64,000 nucleotides of DNA from Siphonodentalium dalli (lineage: Eukaryota > Mollusca > Scaphopoda > Gadilida > Siphonodentaliidae), in NCBI GenBank assembly GCA_032622095.1, contig CP136064.1:276293614-276357613 (forward strand), read 5' to 3'. This document shows positions 22,501 through 33,317 of the stretch, in pieces (position 1 is the stretch's first letter; the number at the start of each line of letters is the position of its first letter). The notes under the pieces were generated by a model. It was not told where the DNA came from, ran no database searches, and saw only the letters and a list, made by a program, of their open reading frames with translations. A program made the translations under genes and the position numbers.

Positions 22501-25500
22501 ACAATTAGACAATATAAACAATGTTTTATCTTGAAAGGAAATTATTCATCACAGAATACTAGTATGCATTGAATATACATTCAATATCTGACCAGTCGAT
22601 AATTGTTTCAAATTGAAACAAAAATTTATGCTTACATTAAAATGATAACGAACGACCAACATAGAAGTTTAAATCGGAGGAAATGAAGAGTTTTTTTAGA
22701 AGAAAAATTAAAAGATAAATATCTTCACCACTATGTGTGGAACTGAGCGCTTGTATCAAGCCACGGTGGGGTTTCCGACACACATCGTGACTTGCCTTCA
22801 GGCTCGTCACAATAATTTCAGGAACACCGCCTTGGCTTGATACAAGCGTGCATATCCACACAGGCATAGCACTTGGTGAATACCTCTATTTAACAAATGA
22901 ATGTGTTTTCAGAAATGCATGCAATTATGAACGCTTTGTTGCGGTCACATTTTGAGTGAATCGCGGAAACAAACCTCGCAACATTTGATTTAAATGTCAC
23001 AATTTTGAGCGCAAAGTGTCACCATATTAAGCGCAAAATATTGCAATAATATCACAAGCGACATGCTTATAAGTGTTTCCACTTGCCAAAATAGCATGCT
23101 TAATACACCACTTCTTTTGACTGGTACTGTACTACTGTATATATCAACAACAGCTACCGGTATTTGGGATTGGTCCCTTCAGGACAACAGCAGATCCAAT
23201 AAACATGTAACTGTGCGCAATGACTTGGCGACAATTTTCCATGAAATATCAGTGAATCAGCCGAAGATAGTTTGATAAGAACATCCAACCAATAACAGTG
23301 TACTCCTGGTAAATTGTCGTGATGCCGGTAACTTGACGATAACATGGCGAATAATGACAATGTCTCATATCCACACATTTCAATGAACAATGATGAACAC
23401 AGATGAATTGGTCGGGGTCATTGTAAAGTTGAGCATCCATCACTACACGGCATCAGTTTCATTGTTTTTTTGTGTTTTGTTGACGTTGGAGCTATGTGAA
23501 TTACACTGGTGCGCACGCCGCATATCCTCTCTTGTAATTGTACATGCATGTCAATGTGCTCGGACAGAATCAGATTCTGAACAAGTACCGTACTGTCAAC
23601 TGCATTTTCACCATTCTAATATTAATAGCTGCTCGTTGAGTCGTTGTTATTATTGTCACTATTGCTTGACATCGAAGCTTCAGCCTTGTGTTCATCTGAA
23701 TGAAGTCAGACCTTTGATTCGATTGAATAGATCATGTCATGATTCATCGATTAATTGGCATGCATCACTGCTCTCGATGAATTTAGTGGAAATTGTCGAT
23801 GATTAATAAGCCTTTTTTCGCAGAATTTAAACATGTGCGGTTATCAAAGGAGTTCACCGAAATCAGACCGTCTTTAACAACTGTCCGCAATCGAACAGGT
23901 AACAGTCTCGATCACCAAACCAAGCCGGAATGAACTTCAACTTGGGGTAGTCGTCCACAATGCCACAGCGAAAAACGTTCACCACACGTTATGTACTGAC
24001 TACTGTGCAGTATTGTGTACGGTACATGTAACCTTGAAGGAGTCATCAGGCACAAATCTAATTTTGGCAGCAAATATTTCAGGCGCCGTTCTTTCACATG
24101 TAGAATAAAGATTAAAGCTATTATTGACAAATTGTCCACTTGTTGAAAGCAGCTGAATAATAAATTAGTTCAACAATAGTCAATACACGATTAACGGTTT
24201 CGCAGATTATTTTCCTAACTTCTCTTTTATCCTGGTTTTATCCGCTCTCCAAATACGCCATGGTTGTTATTTATGTAATATGTCGTCTCTTTTAGTTCTT
24301 TCGACGCCAATATCACGACTAAATCACTCTGATTTTAGTGATTTTTCCGAATTAAAAATGTCAGCAAACCATAATGGTTGGCGATTATCGCAATACGATA
24401 GGGGAACACTTTTACGTTCGTACTCATATTTCACCAATTTTTGTACCTGGGTTGCCTGTCCTGAGTTTCACGTCAAAATGGCCAATTTGATTCTATTTGT
24501 CGTTGTATACATAGTTATCACCTCATTTATTATTCATTTTCATAAAAATAAAATAAAAGAAGCTGAAGATGACATGTTTAAAATGTTTGAAGGCTTTGAA
24601 GCATGAATTTGGCGATAAGTAGTTTTCAGAGTACGTTATACTTGCGATAGTTACGTTACGCACACAATGTTCCCCTATCGTATGGCGTGACAATAATTTA
24701 CGTTAAATTTACGTACTCGTCCATAGACGTACCGACCCGATTAACCCAGGATGGATGCGATATTATATACATATTAAATGTCAGCAGAGTAAGATTCAGT
24801 CATACTGTATGGAGTCATTGCCGTATATAATATGTCGCCGATAAGTATACTATTGAGTTTTGACGGCATGACTGAATCCAGAAAATATTAACCTTAGTAA
24901 CTAAGGTGTGACTAAGGTCACACTTAGTTACTTTTGGCTACGTTAGTCAAAAATAACTAAGTTACGGGTTGACTAAGGCTATGACTAAGTTTTTTTTTTC
25001 AGTGAATGCGAGTGTTCACAGTCCAGAGTTATACCGAGTAATTTCGCTTCCTCGATACATGGGATAAGATGTGAAGCATTTATGCCAGTTATAGATTTAC
25101 TTTTGGGACCCAATGATATTGCTTGGAAGTTCTCTGGATTTGCCTTCATGACATTTAGTGCGAGCCACTCAATGAGATGAAGGCTATCAGATTCCAGAGT
25201 GCTCCGAACAACACCAGGGTCCTTGTGAGAGAAGGCAATTGTGTTATCGTCTGCATAATTATAAAAGGAGCAGTCCTTCACAAAGCCGAAAATGTCTTTC
25301 AGAAAGATGTTAAACATGGTTGGGCCCAGTATGGATCCCCAAGTTCATATTTCATGATATAATATCTTTGTCTTCAAATCTCGTATATATTTTAAAGACG
25401 TCTGTCTGTCTGTCTGTTTGTTTGTCTGTCTGTCTGTCATTAATACAAATCTACGATTCTCGACCGATCGGGACGAAACTTGGTAGGTGTGTGTAGTTTG

Positions 25501-28500
25501 ACCAGGCGGTCGTCGTTGTCGTATTGGCGAGCCCGAGCGACGCCCGTGCAGCGCATGCGCAGACGAGATCTCGGAAACGGGTTGAGCTATCGACTTGAAA
25601 TTTGCTATGTGAATGTATCTTGCCCCGGATACGAATTTTATCGGGTCGCCGAGCCCGTGCGACGCCAGCTTCGCGCATGCGCAGACGAGATATCGGAAAC
25701 GGGTGGAGCTATCGACTTGAAATTTGGTATGTGAATGTATCTTGCCCCGGATACGAATTTTATCGGGTCGCAGACCCCGAGCGACGCCCGTGCAGCGCAT
25801 GCGCAGACGAGATCTCGGAAACGGGTGGAGCGATCGACTTGAAATTTGCTATGAATGTATCTTGCCCCGGATACGAATTTTATCGGGTCGCCGAGCCCGT
25901 GCGACGCCAGCTTCGCGCATGCGCAGACCAGATATCGGAAACGGGTAGAGCTATCGACTTGAAATTTGGTTTTTGAATAGCCCGGACAACGTCGGGCTGG
26001 GTAGAGCTATCGACTTTAAATTTGGGTTTTGAATAGCCCGGACAACGTCGGGCTCATCGGCTAGTCTAATATATATTTTGAGACTTCTGTTTGTTTGTTA
26101 GCTATGGCCGGTAAAACTACCGGACGGTTTTAACCCAAACTTGCCATCTAAGGGTAAAATCCAACGGGAATGGTCGTCGGACCGCTTTTGAGAAGCTCCG
26201 AGGCCCTCTTCTCCACTTACAGTCACCAAAATGACCGTCCTTGGCACTGTGGTGTTAATCGCGTTGATAGTTAAAGAGCGTTCGTATCCGCAGTGTCGTT
26301 GATAAAGGGCGTATGCGTGTAGTGTGATTATTATGTCTGGGGCCAGACGTGAGTGTGTCTGCATCCAGACATGAGCGTGTTGTGTGATTCTTATGTCTGT
26401 CCTCGTACTTAGCGGTTCCATGGAACGGGGGAGATTTTCATCGGGTAAATTTTTCCGCCAGAGGCGATCTTCACCTTGAAACGGGTACCCACAAACGTAA
26501 CTCTTTTAGGGACGGGTACAATCACGGGACGGGTACTATCATTTCTCTTAATTAAAAAGGCAGAATTAACTCAAATTAAATTAAAAAAATTAACGGTTTC
26601 GATACCTAGGGATAATTTTGTCGGGAGTGTTTTCGACGGGTCAAATCGTGAGTCATCGTGACCCTGACCTTCAAAATGGTAAATTCAAGGTCAAATCTGG
26701 TAAAGCGGACGGATTTCCACGAAATTTTATACCTAGGGCTACTTTTGTCCGTGGAGTGTTTTGGACAGGTCAAATCGTTACCCAGACCTTGACCTTCAAA
26801 ATTGTCAATTCAAGGTCCAAGCCCGGACGAATTCGAGTCACCTGCTAGTAGCATATATTCCTCAAGAAACCAGTTCCGTGAGATATTATTTTGCACCGGC
26901 TTGAGAAATATTCAAACTCCCAAGAAAACCTAATCTGCTATCAAACATTTCTATGATATACAGTATATGTAAAAAATAAACTCGCAATGCATTGATAGAT
27001 GATTCCTTCCTTCTATTTAAGTATGGTAGTAATACAAATATTCTTCGAATATTTTAAATATTGTACGTGAAACTGGCAGTATGTACGAACTCCTTATTAA
27101 ATACTAGTCTTAACAGGTTCTCGTACATTTATGAATTTGGGTTATCTCTCTTGAACTAGATTCGCCCATTGCCATTAGACATGTGTAACTATTATACATG
27201 GTTTAATGTCCGATATGTATGAATGTGACGTCCCAGACTAGATAATGTTACTTCAAACATTCTGTCGCTAACTATTTGTATTTTCATTTATAGCGGCGGT
27301 TGTTAGATCAAAGAACAGTCTATGCTATGATGACTACCCCGACCTGAGTGGCCTTCTCTGCTACAAGAACTGTCGATCGGGCTACGGTGGCGCTGGTCCT
27401 GTATGCTGGAGTAACTGCCCCGCAAACACAGTCGACATCGGCGCTGTATGCACCAAGAATACTTACAACAGAGGAGTCGGTACGACTCTACGATACTGTC
27501 CTAGCGGTAAAGAGAAAACCGGCCTGATCTGCTACCCAACGTGTCCAAGTGGCATGTCCGGTGTGGGGCCAGTCTGCTGGCAAAGCTGCCCATCAGATTA
27601 CCATGACGACGGAGCTTTGTGCAGAAGAGACGCTCATATATATGGCAGAAACACGGGCAGTTGTCCTTGGTACAATAAATGCGGATTGGGAAGCAACTGT
27701 GGTCGATCTTGCAATTCCGGTTACCGCAACGACGGATGTACGTGCAGAAGAGACGTCCATATATTCGCCAAAAGAACGCAAGGTCGAGGTGTTGGATCCG
27801 CTATGGTATGTGGGTCTAATGAGGAGCAGTCTGGATTGCTGTGCTACCCACGATGTCGATCTGGATATTACGGTGTATCGTTCCTGTGCTGGGCGTCATG
27901 CTCTGGTGCTACAACGGACACGGGCACCCAGTGTCAAAAGCAAACATACGGCAGAGGCATCGGTAAGGTAATAAACTGCTTCACTCCACCTAAATGTGGT
28001 AGTTTAGGCGGTTGCGGTCCACTTAAAAGCTCATTTTCCGGAATAAGTTCATTTACAGCTGCGGGGTGTGATGTTCTATACCAGCGAATGAGGCCAAAGC
28101 TGGCGCTCGTACAAACTCTGGCTGGCTGCTTTAGAAACGAAGAGTGGAAAACTGTCACGATATCCTATTCTGCAGGAGCTGCCGTAGGAGTGTCTGGTGG
28201 AGCAGAAGTTGGAATTGGCCTCGACGCGAATACAAATAAAGGCGTATGTTACGTTGGTTACTGCTACGGATTCGTTACTGATGTGTCCATAGGCGCTGAA
28301 ATTAATTTCGGATTTTGGAAGTCTCTGGACTCTATACCAGGAGAATCGCAGATGAGGGAGTACGGAATCGATATTCCCTTTACTGAAATAGGGTTTACTG
28401 TGGGTGTCGTTTACTCGAGCCCTGGTAACGACTTCATCGGTATCGTCTTCAGTATTGGCTTCGGTGTGGGTCTTTCGCCGATAGACATCGGTAGCTATAA

Positions 28501-28543
28501 CTGTAGAACTCCAGAAAATGCTCTCGTAAGATTCAACGGATAA
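19527..28543 (+). CDS. Secreted cysteine-rich repeat protein with Gly-rich C-terminal domain (two coding exons)
   Basis: Coding exons are 19527-19569 and 27294-28543 (430 residues). The donor GTAAGT (19570-19575) and acceptor TTTATAG (to 27293) join in phase, splitting Ala15. Residues 1-15 (MGMIFLTLFGLVALA) form a signal peptide. Residues 33-83, 90-137, 138-187 (degenerate) and 194-243 are four repeats of the form GLxCYxxC-x-x-GY-x-G-x-G-PVCWxxC-x(5)-D-x-G-x-x-C-x-K-x-TY-x-RG-x-G. After CGSLGGCG (about 249) comes a Cys-poor domain, about 300-418, rich in Gly and beta-branched residues (SAGAAVGVSGGAEVGIG, FVTDVSIGAEINFG, IGFGVGLSP). The protein is probably extracellular. The repeats resemble uncharacterised invertebrate Cys-rich proteins; I cannot assign a function. 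The reading frame is intact, unlike everything around it. Confidence 0.85.
20000..20290 (+). repeat. Dispersed repeat family D (copy 3, diverged)
   Basis: GTTGTTGGTCTAAAATAAAC, AAATTCCACATAAATT and CAACCTATTGTTGGCGTGAA align with family D blocks at 4930-5010 and 18290-18370. Confidence 0.5.
20295..21125. other. No supported feature inside the intron
   Basis: ORFs of 70-99 codons without recognisable motifs. No repeat partner was found in the window. Confidence 0.45.
21133..22084 (-). pseudogene. LINE (non-LTR retrotransposon) relic A, 3' part
   Basis: Minus-strand remains of the C-terminal reverse-transcriptase region: IDSLCSK..RQLNVLKRLG, then LEKIQERAFRYIYNDYTSDY (21831-22025), then, after frame breaks, FRFMAPKVWNSLPESCR (21526-21732). 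These are typical of the tail of jockey/CR1-like LINE proteins. Downstream is an untranslated region with AATAAA and a tail of CTTTTGAA repeats ending near 21133. It continues from 25005-25345, the two halves being separated by a CACTA-like insertion. Confidence 0.8.
22103..22350. repeat. Subterminal 22-bp palindromic tandem repeats
   Basis: CTTAGTCAGAAATGACTAAG plus GC recurs about seven times head to tail. Each unit is itself a near-palindrome. In CACTA elements such arrays are transposase binding regions; that role here is inference. Confidence 0.9.
22733..22863. repeat. Inverted repeat within the CACTA-like element
   Basis: TGTGTGGAACTGAGCGCTTG TATCAAGCCA near 22733 is mirrored by TGGCTTGATACAAGCGTGCA TATCCACACA near 22834. 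The loop is about 70 bp. Perhaps a smaller MITE nested in the larger element. Confidence 0.6.
24280..24606 (+). CDS. Unrecognised 108-codon ORF with a membrane segment (doubtful gene)
   Basis: The reading frame lies inside the CACTA-like element. Its last 42 residues begin MANLILFVVVYIVITSF, a plausible transmembrane helix, followed by a charged tail (HKNKIKEAEDDMFKMF). No family is recognised and no splice signals stand out. It could be cargo, a captured exon, or chance. Confidence 0.2.
   Translation: MSSLLVLSTPISRLNHSDFSDFSELKMSANHNGWRLSQYDRGTLLRSYSYFTNFCTWVACPEFHVKMANLILFVVVYIVITSFIIHFHKNKIKEAEDDMFKMFEGFEA
24885..25004. repeat. Right subterminal region of the CACTA-like element
   Basis: TTAGTAACTAAGGTGTGACT, AGTCAAAAATAACTAAG and ATGACTAAGTTTTTTTTTTC mirror the left subterminal words at 22085-22165. 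Confidence 0.8.
25005..25345 (-). pseudogene. LINE relic A, 5' part with reverse-transcriptase YADD motif
   Basis: Minus-strand translation gives GSILGPTMFNIFLKDI, then FYNYADDNTIAFS, then EAKLLGITLDCEHSH. These are the conserved reverse-transcriptase blocks: the GSILGP turn, the YADD active site and the LLGI block. It is truncated just upstream of GSILGP at about 25345, where the 120-bp-unit repeat begins. It is the first half of the LINE whose other half is 21133-22084. Confidence 0.85.
25375..26068 (-). repeat. Family B composite repeat, minus orientation (four ~120-bp units)
   Basis: Reads, in reverse, like the 43.2-46.7 kb arrays: terminal AAATATATACGAG, a (CTGT)n microsatellite, a CTTGGTA..TGTGTGTAGTTTGACC head, then ~120-bp units with GAGCTATCGACTTGAAATTT and GCCCCGGATACGAATTTTAT, ending GACAACGTCGGGCTCATCGG CTAG. 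ORFs here are repeat by-products. Confidence 0.9.
26069..26848 (-). repeat. Family A dispersed repeat, minus orientation
   Basis: Ends with CCGGACGAATTCGAGTCACC TGCTAG, the complement of the family A start CTAGCAGGTGGACCCGACTT seen at 39615. Internal words TTGACCTTCAAAATGGTAAA TTCAAGGTC and TTTTGGACAGGTCAAATCG match the copies at 42660-42800 and 49560-49815. Confidence 0.75.
26850..27293. other. Distal intron sequence, nothing further seen
   Basis: AT-rich, low-copy, ending in the pyrimidine-rich TTTGTATTTTCATTTATAG acceptor of the large coding exon. Confidence 0.6.
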
Positions 28544-29623
28544 TACTTGGACTGACATTACCTTTAGTTCTTGCTGCGTGTATTTGTAGAACTTTTAGTG
28601 AGAATGTTTGTTAACGTTTGAAGATTTAGTTTATTTTTGTTAAGATTCATTTTAGTTTTAGTTTGTTTTTAATTTCTGTTCAATTTTATTTGGTTGTAAT
28701 CATGCAGCGATTTTCCTTGTCTTTTTTTTACAGGAGCTTCAAACTCTTCAGATTTTCTGAAATAATTTGTGTCCACCTGTGATATATATACCAAAATTCA
28801 TAATTCACCCGATCCTCCAATGGAAATCTTCTTCGTGCTGGTACGACCAAAAATTGTATTGCATGTAACTTATCCGTAGTGACTTATTAACAGCACGTTC
28901 GCTCGCAACATTTGCGTTCAGATACCTAATCGAATCTTGCGAGGTGATTGCATACCATTCACAGGTAAAGTTCGAGAGCATCGTTATAGGTGGAACTGTC
29001 TCATCCGTTACTATTCATGCAATTTTCTCTGCACTACAATCTCCTGGTAAGACCGGGTGCTCTGATCAAGGTGATATATAACCGTTCTGTATATTCGGCG
29101 AGTGTCGTATAGGTGGACCTAAATTACCTTAGACTCTCCAACACGAGTTTCATTCTCCTGTTTAACATTTTCGTTTTTGTTTTTTATTCTAGTTTCCGAA
29201 AGTTTGATCATTAAAAAATGTTAAAAGGAACATGCTGATTTGTTTTCATTTTAGTTTCCCCTTACATGTTAACTTTCATTAATAATTTCATAAAACCCGT
29301 GACGTGAGCATGAATTTATGCTAGTTGTGTCCCTTCAGTGGATCGGGACATGTAGGTCAATAAATGTATTGGCCCTTTATATTAACTACATTGACGGGTA
29401 CTTCCCTCAGGAAATGTTAAGATAACGAGTACATCACCCTAGTTTGTTGCATTTATTATCTGCACAGTTCCTCCCCTATTGAATACGAATCTTTCTGCAC
29501 TAGTATTTTTGTTTATGCATGTCCTCTGCTAATTTATTTTCTGGACACCACTTAAATTGAATGATATTCCAATTTATCCACCGCTCACTACCTCTATTGC
29601 CTACATACAGACTGCCTAATAAA
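28544..29623 (+). other. 3' untranslated region and downstream flank of the Cys-rich gene
   Basis: AT-rich sequence after the TAA at 28541. Candidate poly(A) signals AATAAA are at 29359-29364 and 29618-29623; no nearer canonical one was seen. No repeat partner was found here. Confidence 0.45.
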
Positions 29624-30600
29624 CGTTACGTTTATTACGTCAAAGTTGCTTTATTAGGTCAACGTATCTTTATTAAGTTAGTACTACTTTCATGACGTAA
29701 TAATTCTATATGCAAATTGCGCAGGTAACTATGGATGTCAAACGACCTGAATGACATTTAGATTTTCGGACCTTTATTATTGTCCATAATTCACCACAAT
29801 TGATACAAAGTTCGTAATCGGATATGTGTTTTTCGCTCCAAAACCTCTATAAACCATTAGCTAAAGGTAAGCTTAGAATACCTAATAAAAAACACAACGA
29901 GCTATTTCGCTCTTAAGCTGCACTCCGGTTTTGCCATGTCATGAATACTAATTAGTTTGGTTGACTTTAGTATAGAAAGCGTAAACTACTTTATATAGAG
30001 TATATATTCTACAAACTTCTATCTCGACATCACATTAGAAATAATTTGACCGAAACCGTTTGCGAAATATTATATTTTAGTTGCCTCTTACCAACACGCT
30101 TTGGTCGAAAAAAATACGTATTTATGATCACATGTACTTTTCTAAATGATTCTAAAGGGAACAAATCGTGATTCATTTGATGAAAACCGGATCCGCAGAC
30201 ACGGTGAGTGGGTAAAAGATGCACTCATTCTTCAAATCCAGTTATAACAACGCATACTAACATGCATAACATTGTTGCCATAGTGATTGTTACTGTCCCT
30301 CTACATCGACCAATAAGAAAATATCGATATTGTATTTTAGATCTCGCAAACTAGTCTGACAAAGTGGCAACCGAGAGCTCAAACATGTTCTATATTTCGA
30401 GGTAGCCTCCCCCCACCCCCACACGGACTAGTGCAGGTCGCGGACGAATATGATCTCAATATTAACTGAGGGTGTGTACAAAGAGCTACTACATAAGGAA
30501 ATCCACAATGCTAGGTTCCCGAAATGGTACACGTGACGCTTCACAAAACGTGACCATGGCAAATGGAGGCGAAATTCCCATTTTTACAAGAGTTGTTCTT
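29624..30600. other. No supported feature
   Basis: Short ORFs only. No repeat or RNA structure recognised. Confidence 0.5.
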
Positions 30601-30659
30601 AAACACAATACAAACTGAACCTATACACTCTATCGCAACAGATGATGTGATGTTCTATC

Positions 30660-31480
30660 GGGGGAACTACATACTATACATATGGGTGGCTTAGTTTCTC
30701 AAAAGTTCGTCTCTAAACAAAAGCGTCTCGTAAAACAGACAATGAGTGTGCTGTTTGAGGAACCGACCAAACCGAAGTGTTGTACTTGAACGGTGTGGAG
30801 AAAGGGTAGTAATATCGGGATATGCACAATGTTTATGGGCTGGTTGGTCCCGAAAGCCTTTGGCACTTTACAAAGCGGATGGCAAACGACAGGCAGATAT
30901 ATTTAGTTTTTTTTGGGACCCCTTAACTCGTTTAAACTATTGGACACTCCATGTACTTAAGCTGTATGCTCTTCATATTAACTGGACGAATGGTAGTGCT
31001 ATCTGGAATATACAACTTAAATGGGTAGTCCGGTTCCCAATTTATATTGGGCACTTTAACAAAAACAAAAGGCGGCTGGCAAATACGAAAGTTGAACTTT
31101 ATTGTGAGGACCCCTTTTAAAAGTCTTAAATACACCGCAAACTGAAGGATGTATGCTCCCGATATTAAATGAGTGCGCGGAAGAAAGATAGTGCTGTCAT
31201 GGGTTATATAGAATTTGTATGGATAGTTTGGTGCCCGAAAAGCTTGGGCACTTGACAAAGGCCGGCTGGAAAATACGAACAGGTGAATTTTCTTTTATTG
31301 ATGACTCCTACCCCATTTGAAGTCTTTGAACACACTACGGACTGAAAGGATTTGCTCCCAATTTTAACTTCGGATTTGGGGAAGTGGAAGAAAATACACG
31401 TTGTTTATGGATGGGTTGGTCGCCGAATGTCTGGGATACTTTTACAAACGGCGGCTGTCAAACGAGAGGCGAATGATCGC
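30660..31480 (+). repeat. Degenerate ~190-bp tandem repeat, four to five units
   Basis: The landmark GGx(T/C)xGTxxGGTxCCCGAA recurs at 30838, 31022, 31220 and 31409 (spacings 184, 198, 189), with a weaker copy near 30681. Each is followed by GGGCACTTxACAAA and GGCGGCTGGCAAA-type words and then a GACCCC..TTT block. ORFs at 30746-31120 and 30932-31258 are consequences of this repeat. Confidence 0.75.
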
Positions 31481-31489
31481 TGTTTGTAG

Positions 31490-32220
31490 AAGACATCCGA
31501 ACCCATTTAATATGTCTGACACGTCATGAGCTGAAATTATATTTAGAATTGGCTGGGTGTATGAACGAAAGGCAGTGTTATTGGAACATACACTTGATAT
31601 AATGGCTCAGCATTGATTTGAAGTACAGTAGCCCCTCCAAGGTTGGCCAAAATTGCGGATGACTCCAGCCATAAATTAATTTTCATTATAGTTGCCATGT
31701 TGATTGCATCGTTCAGAGAGCACATGAGTGTATTTTGCACAAACGCTTGGCTCAAATTCATTCATTTCATATGTTATATTGAGTGAGCATTAAAGTAGAT
31801 GTCTCATAAATGGCAAGATTTGGAGTACAGTACCCCTTTAACCCAATGGCTCGGAGAGATTCATGTTTGTCCTATGAACATTGCTCAATCTCAATAATGC
31901 CATCATATATGAAATTGATAAGTGTATGGTTTAAAATATACTACATATAATTACTGCTAGCCCATATGATGGCGTTTCGGCCGTTCATGTACGGTTATAC
32001 CATACGTTAGACAGGAATTCTACTTCATAGAGCGTATCGGTTGAGTCACTTGAGGGTGGACGTCCTTATAACTTCAGTTGCATCCACCCAGGCCTAGATC
32101 ATGCCATGCATCTCTACTCAAGCTTACACACGACGAGCCCTTACTCCACCAATAATAACACATGGGAACTTAACTGTTGCGACAGAGAGATTAATAAGAG
32201 TAATATGACGTTACGTATAT
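31490..32220. other. No supported feature
   Basis: A 72-codon minus-strand ORF (31543-31761) without motifs; otherwise AT-rich low-copy sequence. Confidence 0.5.
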
Positions 32221-33317
32221 CAGTGTATAAACCGTACAAACATTAAATCGGAAGTTGTTTTCGAAAAGACGAAACATGCTATTTTTAGAACGTAAATGTG
32301 ACAGAAATATCACAACACCACAAAATCCAGGTTTCAGACGGACACACGGTTGCACCACATGTAATAACGTAATTATAAATTGTACATACACATTTGCCGA
32401 TCGTAGGCGGGGGCCATTTGAGCGAAGGACTGGGTTTAATGGATAAAAACGGCATTTGATCACTTCAGAAAATAATTTTCTCGCAAAAAATCCCTCTTCA
32501 ACTGTCATTTTAACACATAGCCAGCATCTGTCGGAAACTCCACTATATTGTAACGGAAAGGCCGTTATGTGTGCAACATATATCGACATGCCCATGGCTC
32601 GAGTGTATTCACAATTTAAAAGTAGAGAGTATTTATTTGGACACCCCACTCGTCAGTCTATGTACGCCTAGTTGTGTACGACGATAATACTAGTTGCGAT
32701 GTTATACAGGAATCGTACAGTAATGATATGTTCCTTTCCATCCACTTAAACATAACTATGTCTTCGAAATGTCACGTCATTGAACTTATATACTCTGTCT
32801 GAATCAAACAAGGTATTCCTATACTATTTAGTTACTTTTATTCGACTCCGCATGTAACAAAGCTGTATTTGGGGGTTGAGGGAATATGTTGTATTCTGTT
32901 ATGAAATTGTGTATAGGTCAGGGGTGGGGTATGCAATTGTTTTCCGAACACTAGGCGGGGCGGTGGTTGGTTCTGCAGCCCTGCTTACACATTGTTCCTG
33001 GCCCTGTAATTTTGTTCCTAGAGTCATTTTTCTTCAAAATAATGGGACAGAAAGGTTTTAAGAATACTTCTATTATGTAATATGTATGTACTTAACCATT
33101 GGTAGGGGGTTTGAGTTCACCAGCAGTTAATAATGGGGAATGACACCAAGGGGTAATAAAATGTCAGCTTGCTAAATGCTCAAGGATCTATCAATGCACA
33201 TTGGCATGGAAAGGCTGATATTTAAATAGTTCTATTAAAAATCATGTATTCAACCTGGTGTAAATGAAAGCATAACACAATAATAGATTCTTCAAATAAA
33301 TGTAAACTCTTCAAGTA

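Larger units (their letters stand above)
22085..25004. mobile_element. CACTA/EnSpm-like element inserted in LINE A
   Basis: A 2,920-bp element whose ends are CACTGAAAAAAAAAACTTAG and its complement. They are followed by many subterminal CTTAGTCAGAAATGACTAAG words (22109-22350 and 24890-25000). Termini beginning CACTG/CACTA plus dense subterminal repeats are known features of the CMC/EnSpm group. AA on each side (22083-22084 and 25005-25006) may be a 2-bp duplication. Removing it brings LINE A reading LLGITLDC next to IDSLCSK. No transposase was recognised, so it looks non-autonomous. Confidence 0.75.
19570..27293 (+). other. 7.7-kb intron of the Cys-rich gene, filled with transposons
   Basis: It runs from the GTAAGT donor to the TTTATAG acceptor. 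Contents in order: family D-like repeat, LINE relic split by a CACTA-like element, inverted 120-bp-unit array, and family A repeat. About 1.5 kb at the start (19570-21130) and 440 bp at the end (26850-27293) look low-copy. Confidence 0.75.

Noticed and set aside
23390-23806. 138-codon Cys/His-rich ORF inside the CACTA-like element
   Set aside because: Cys and His are not spaced as any zinc finger I recognise, and there is no DDE motif. Probably chance in AT-poor sequence.
25345-25976. ORFs of 124-151 codons on both strands
   Set aside because: Same family B repeat in reverse orientation; not coding.
27549-27971. Alternative 140-codon frame and minus-strand frames over the Cys-rich exon
   Set aside because: The 27294-28543 frame has the signal exon, the splice phase and the regular Cys repeats; the others are shadows.
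30746-31120. 124-codon ORF rich in Trp and Arg
   Set aside because: Spans two units of the degenerate 190-bp array; no domain match and no splice sites.
32191-32649. 152-codon minus-strand ORF and a related ORF at 36294-36558
   Set aside because: They lie in the mirrored arms of the long-TIR element, so the similarity reflects the inverted repeat and not a gene family.
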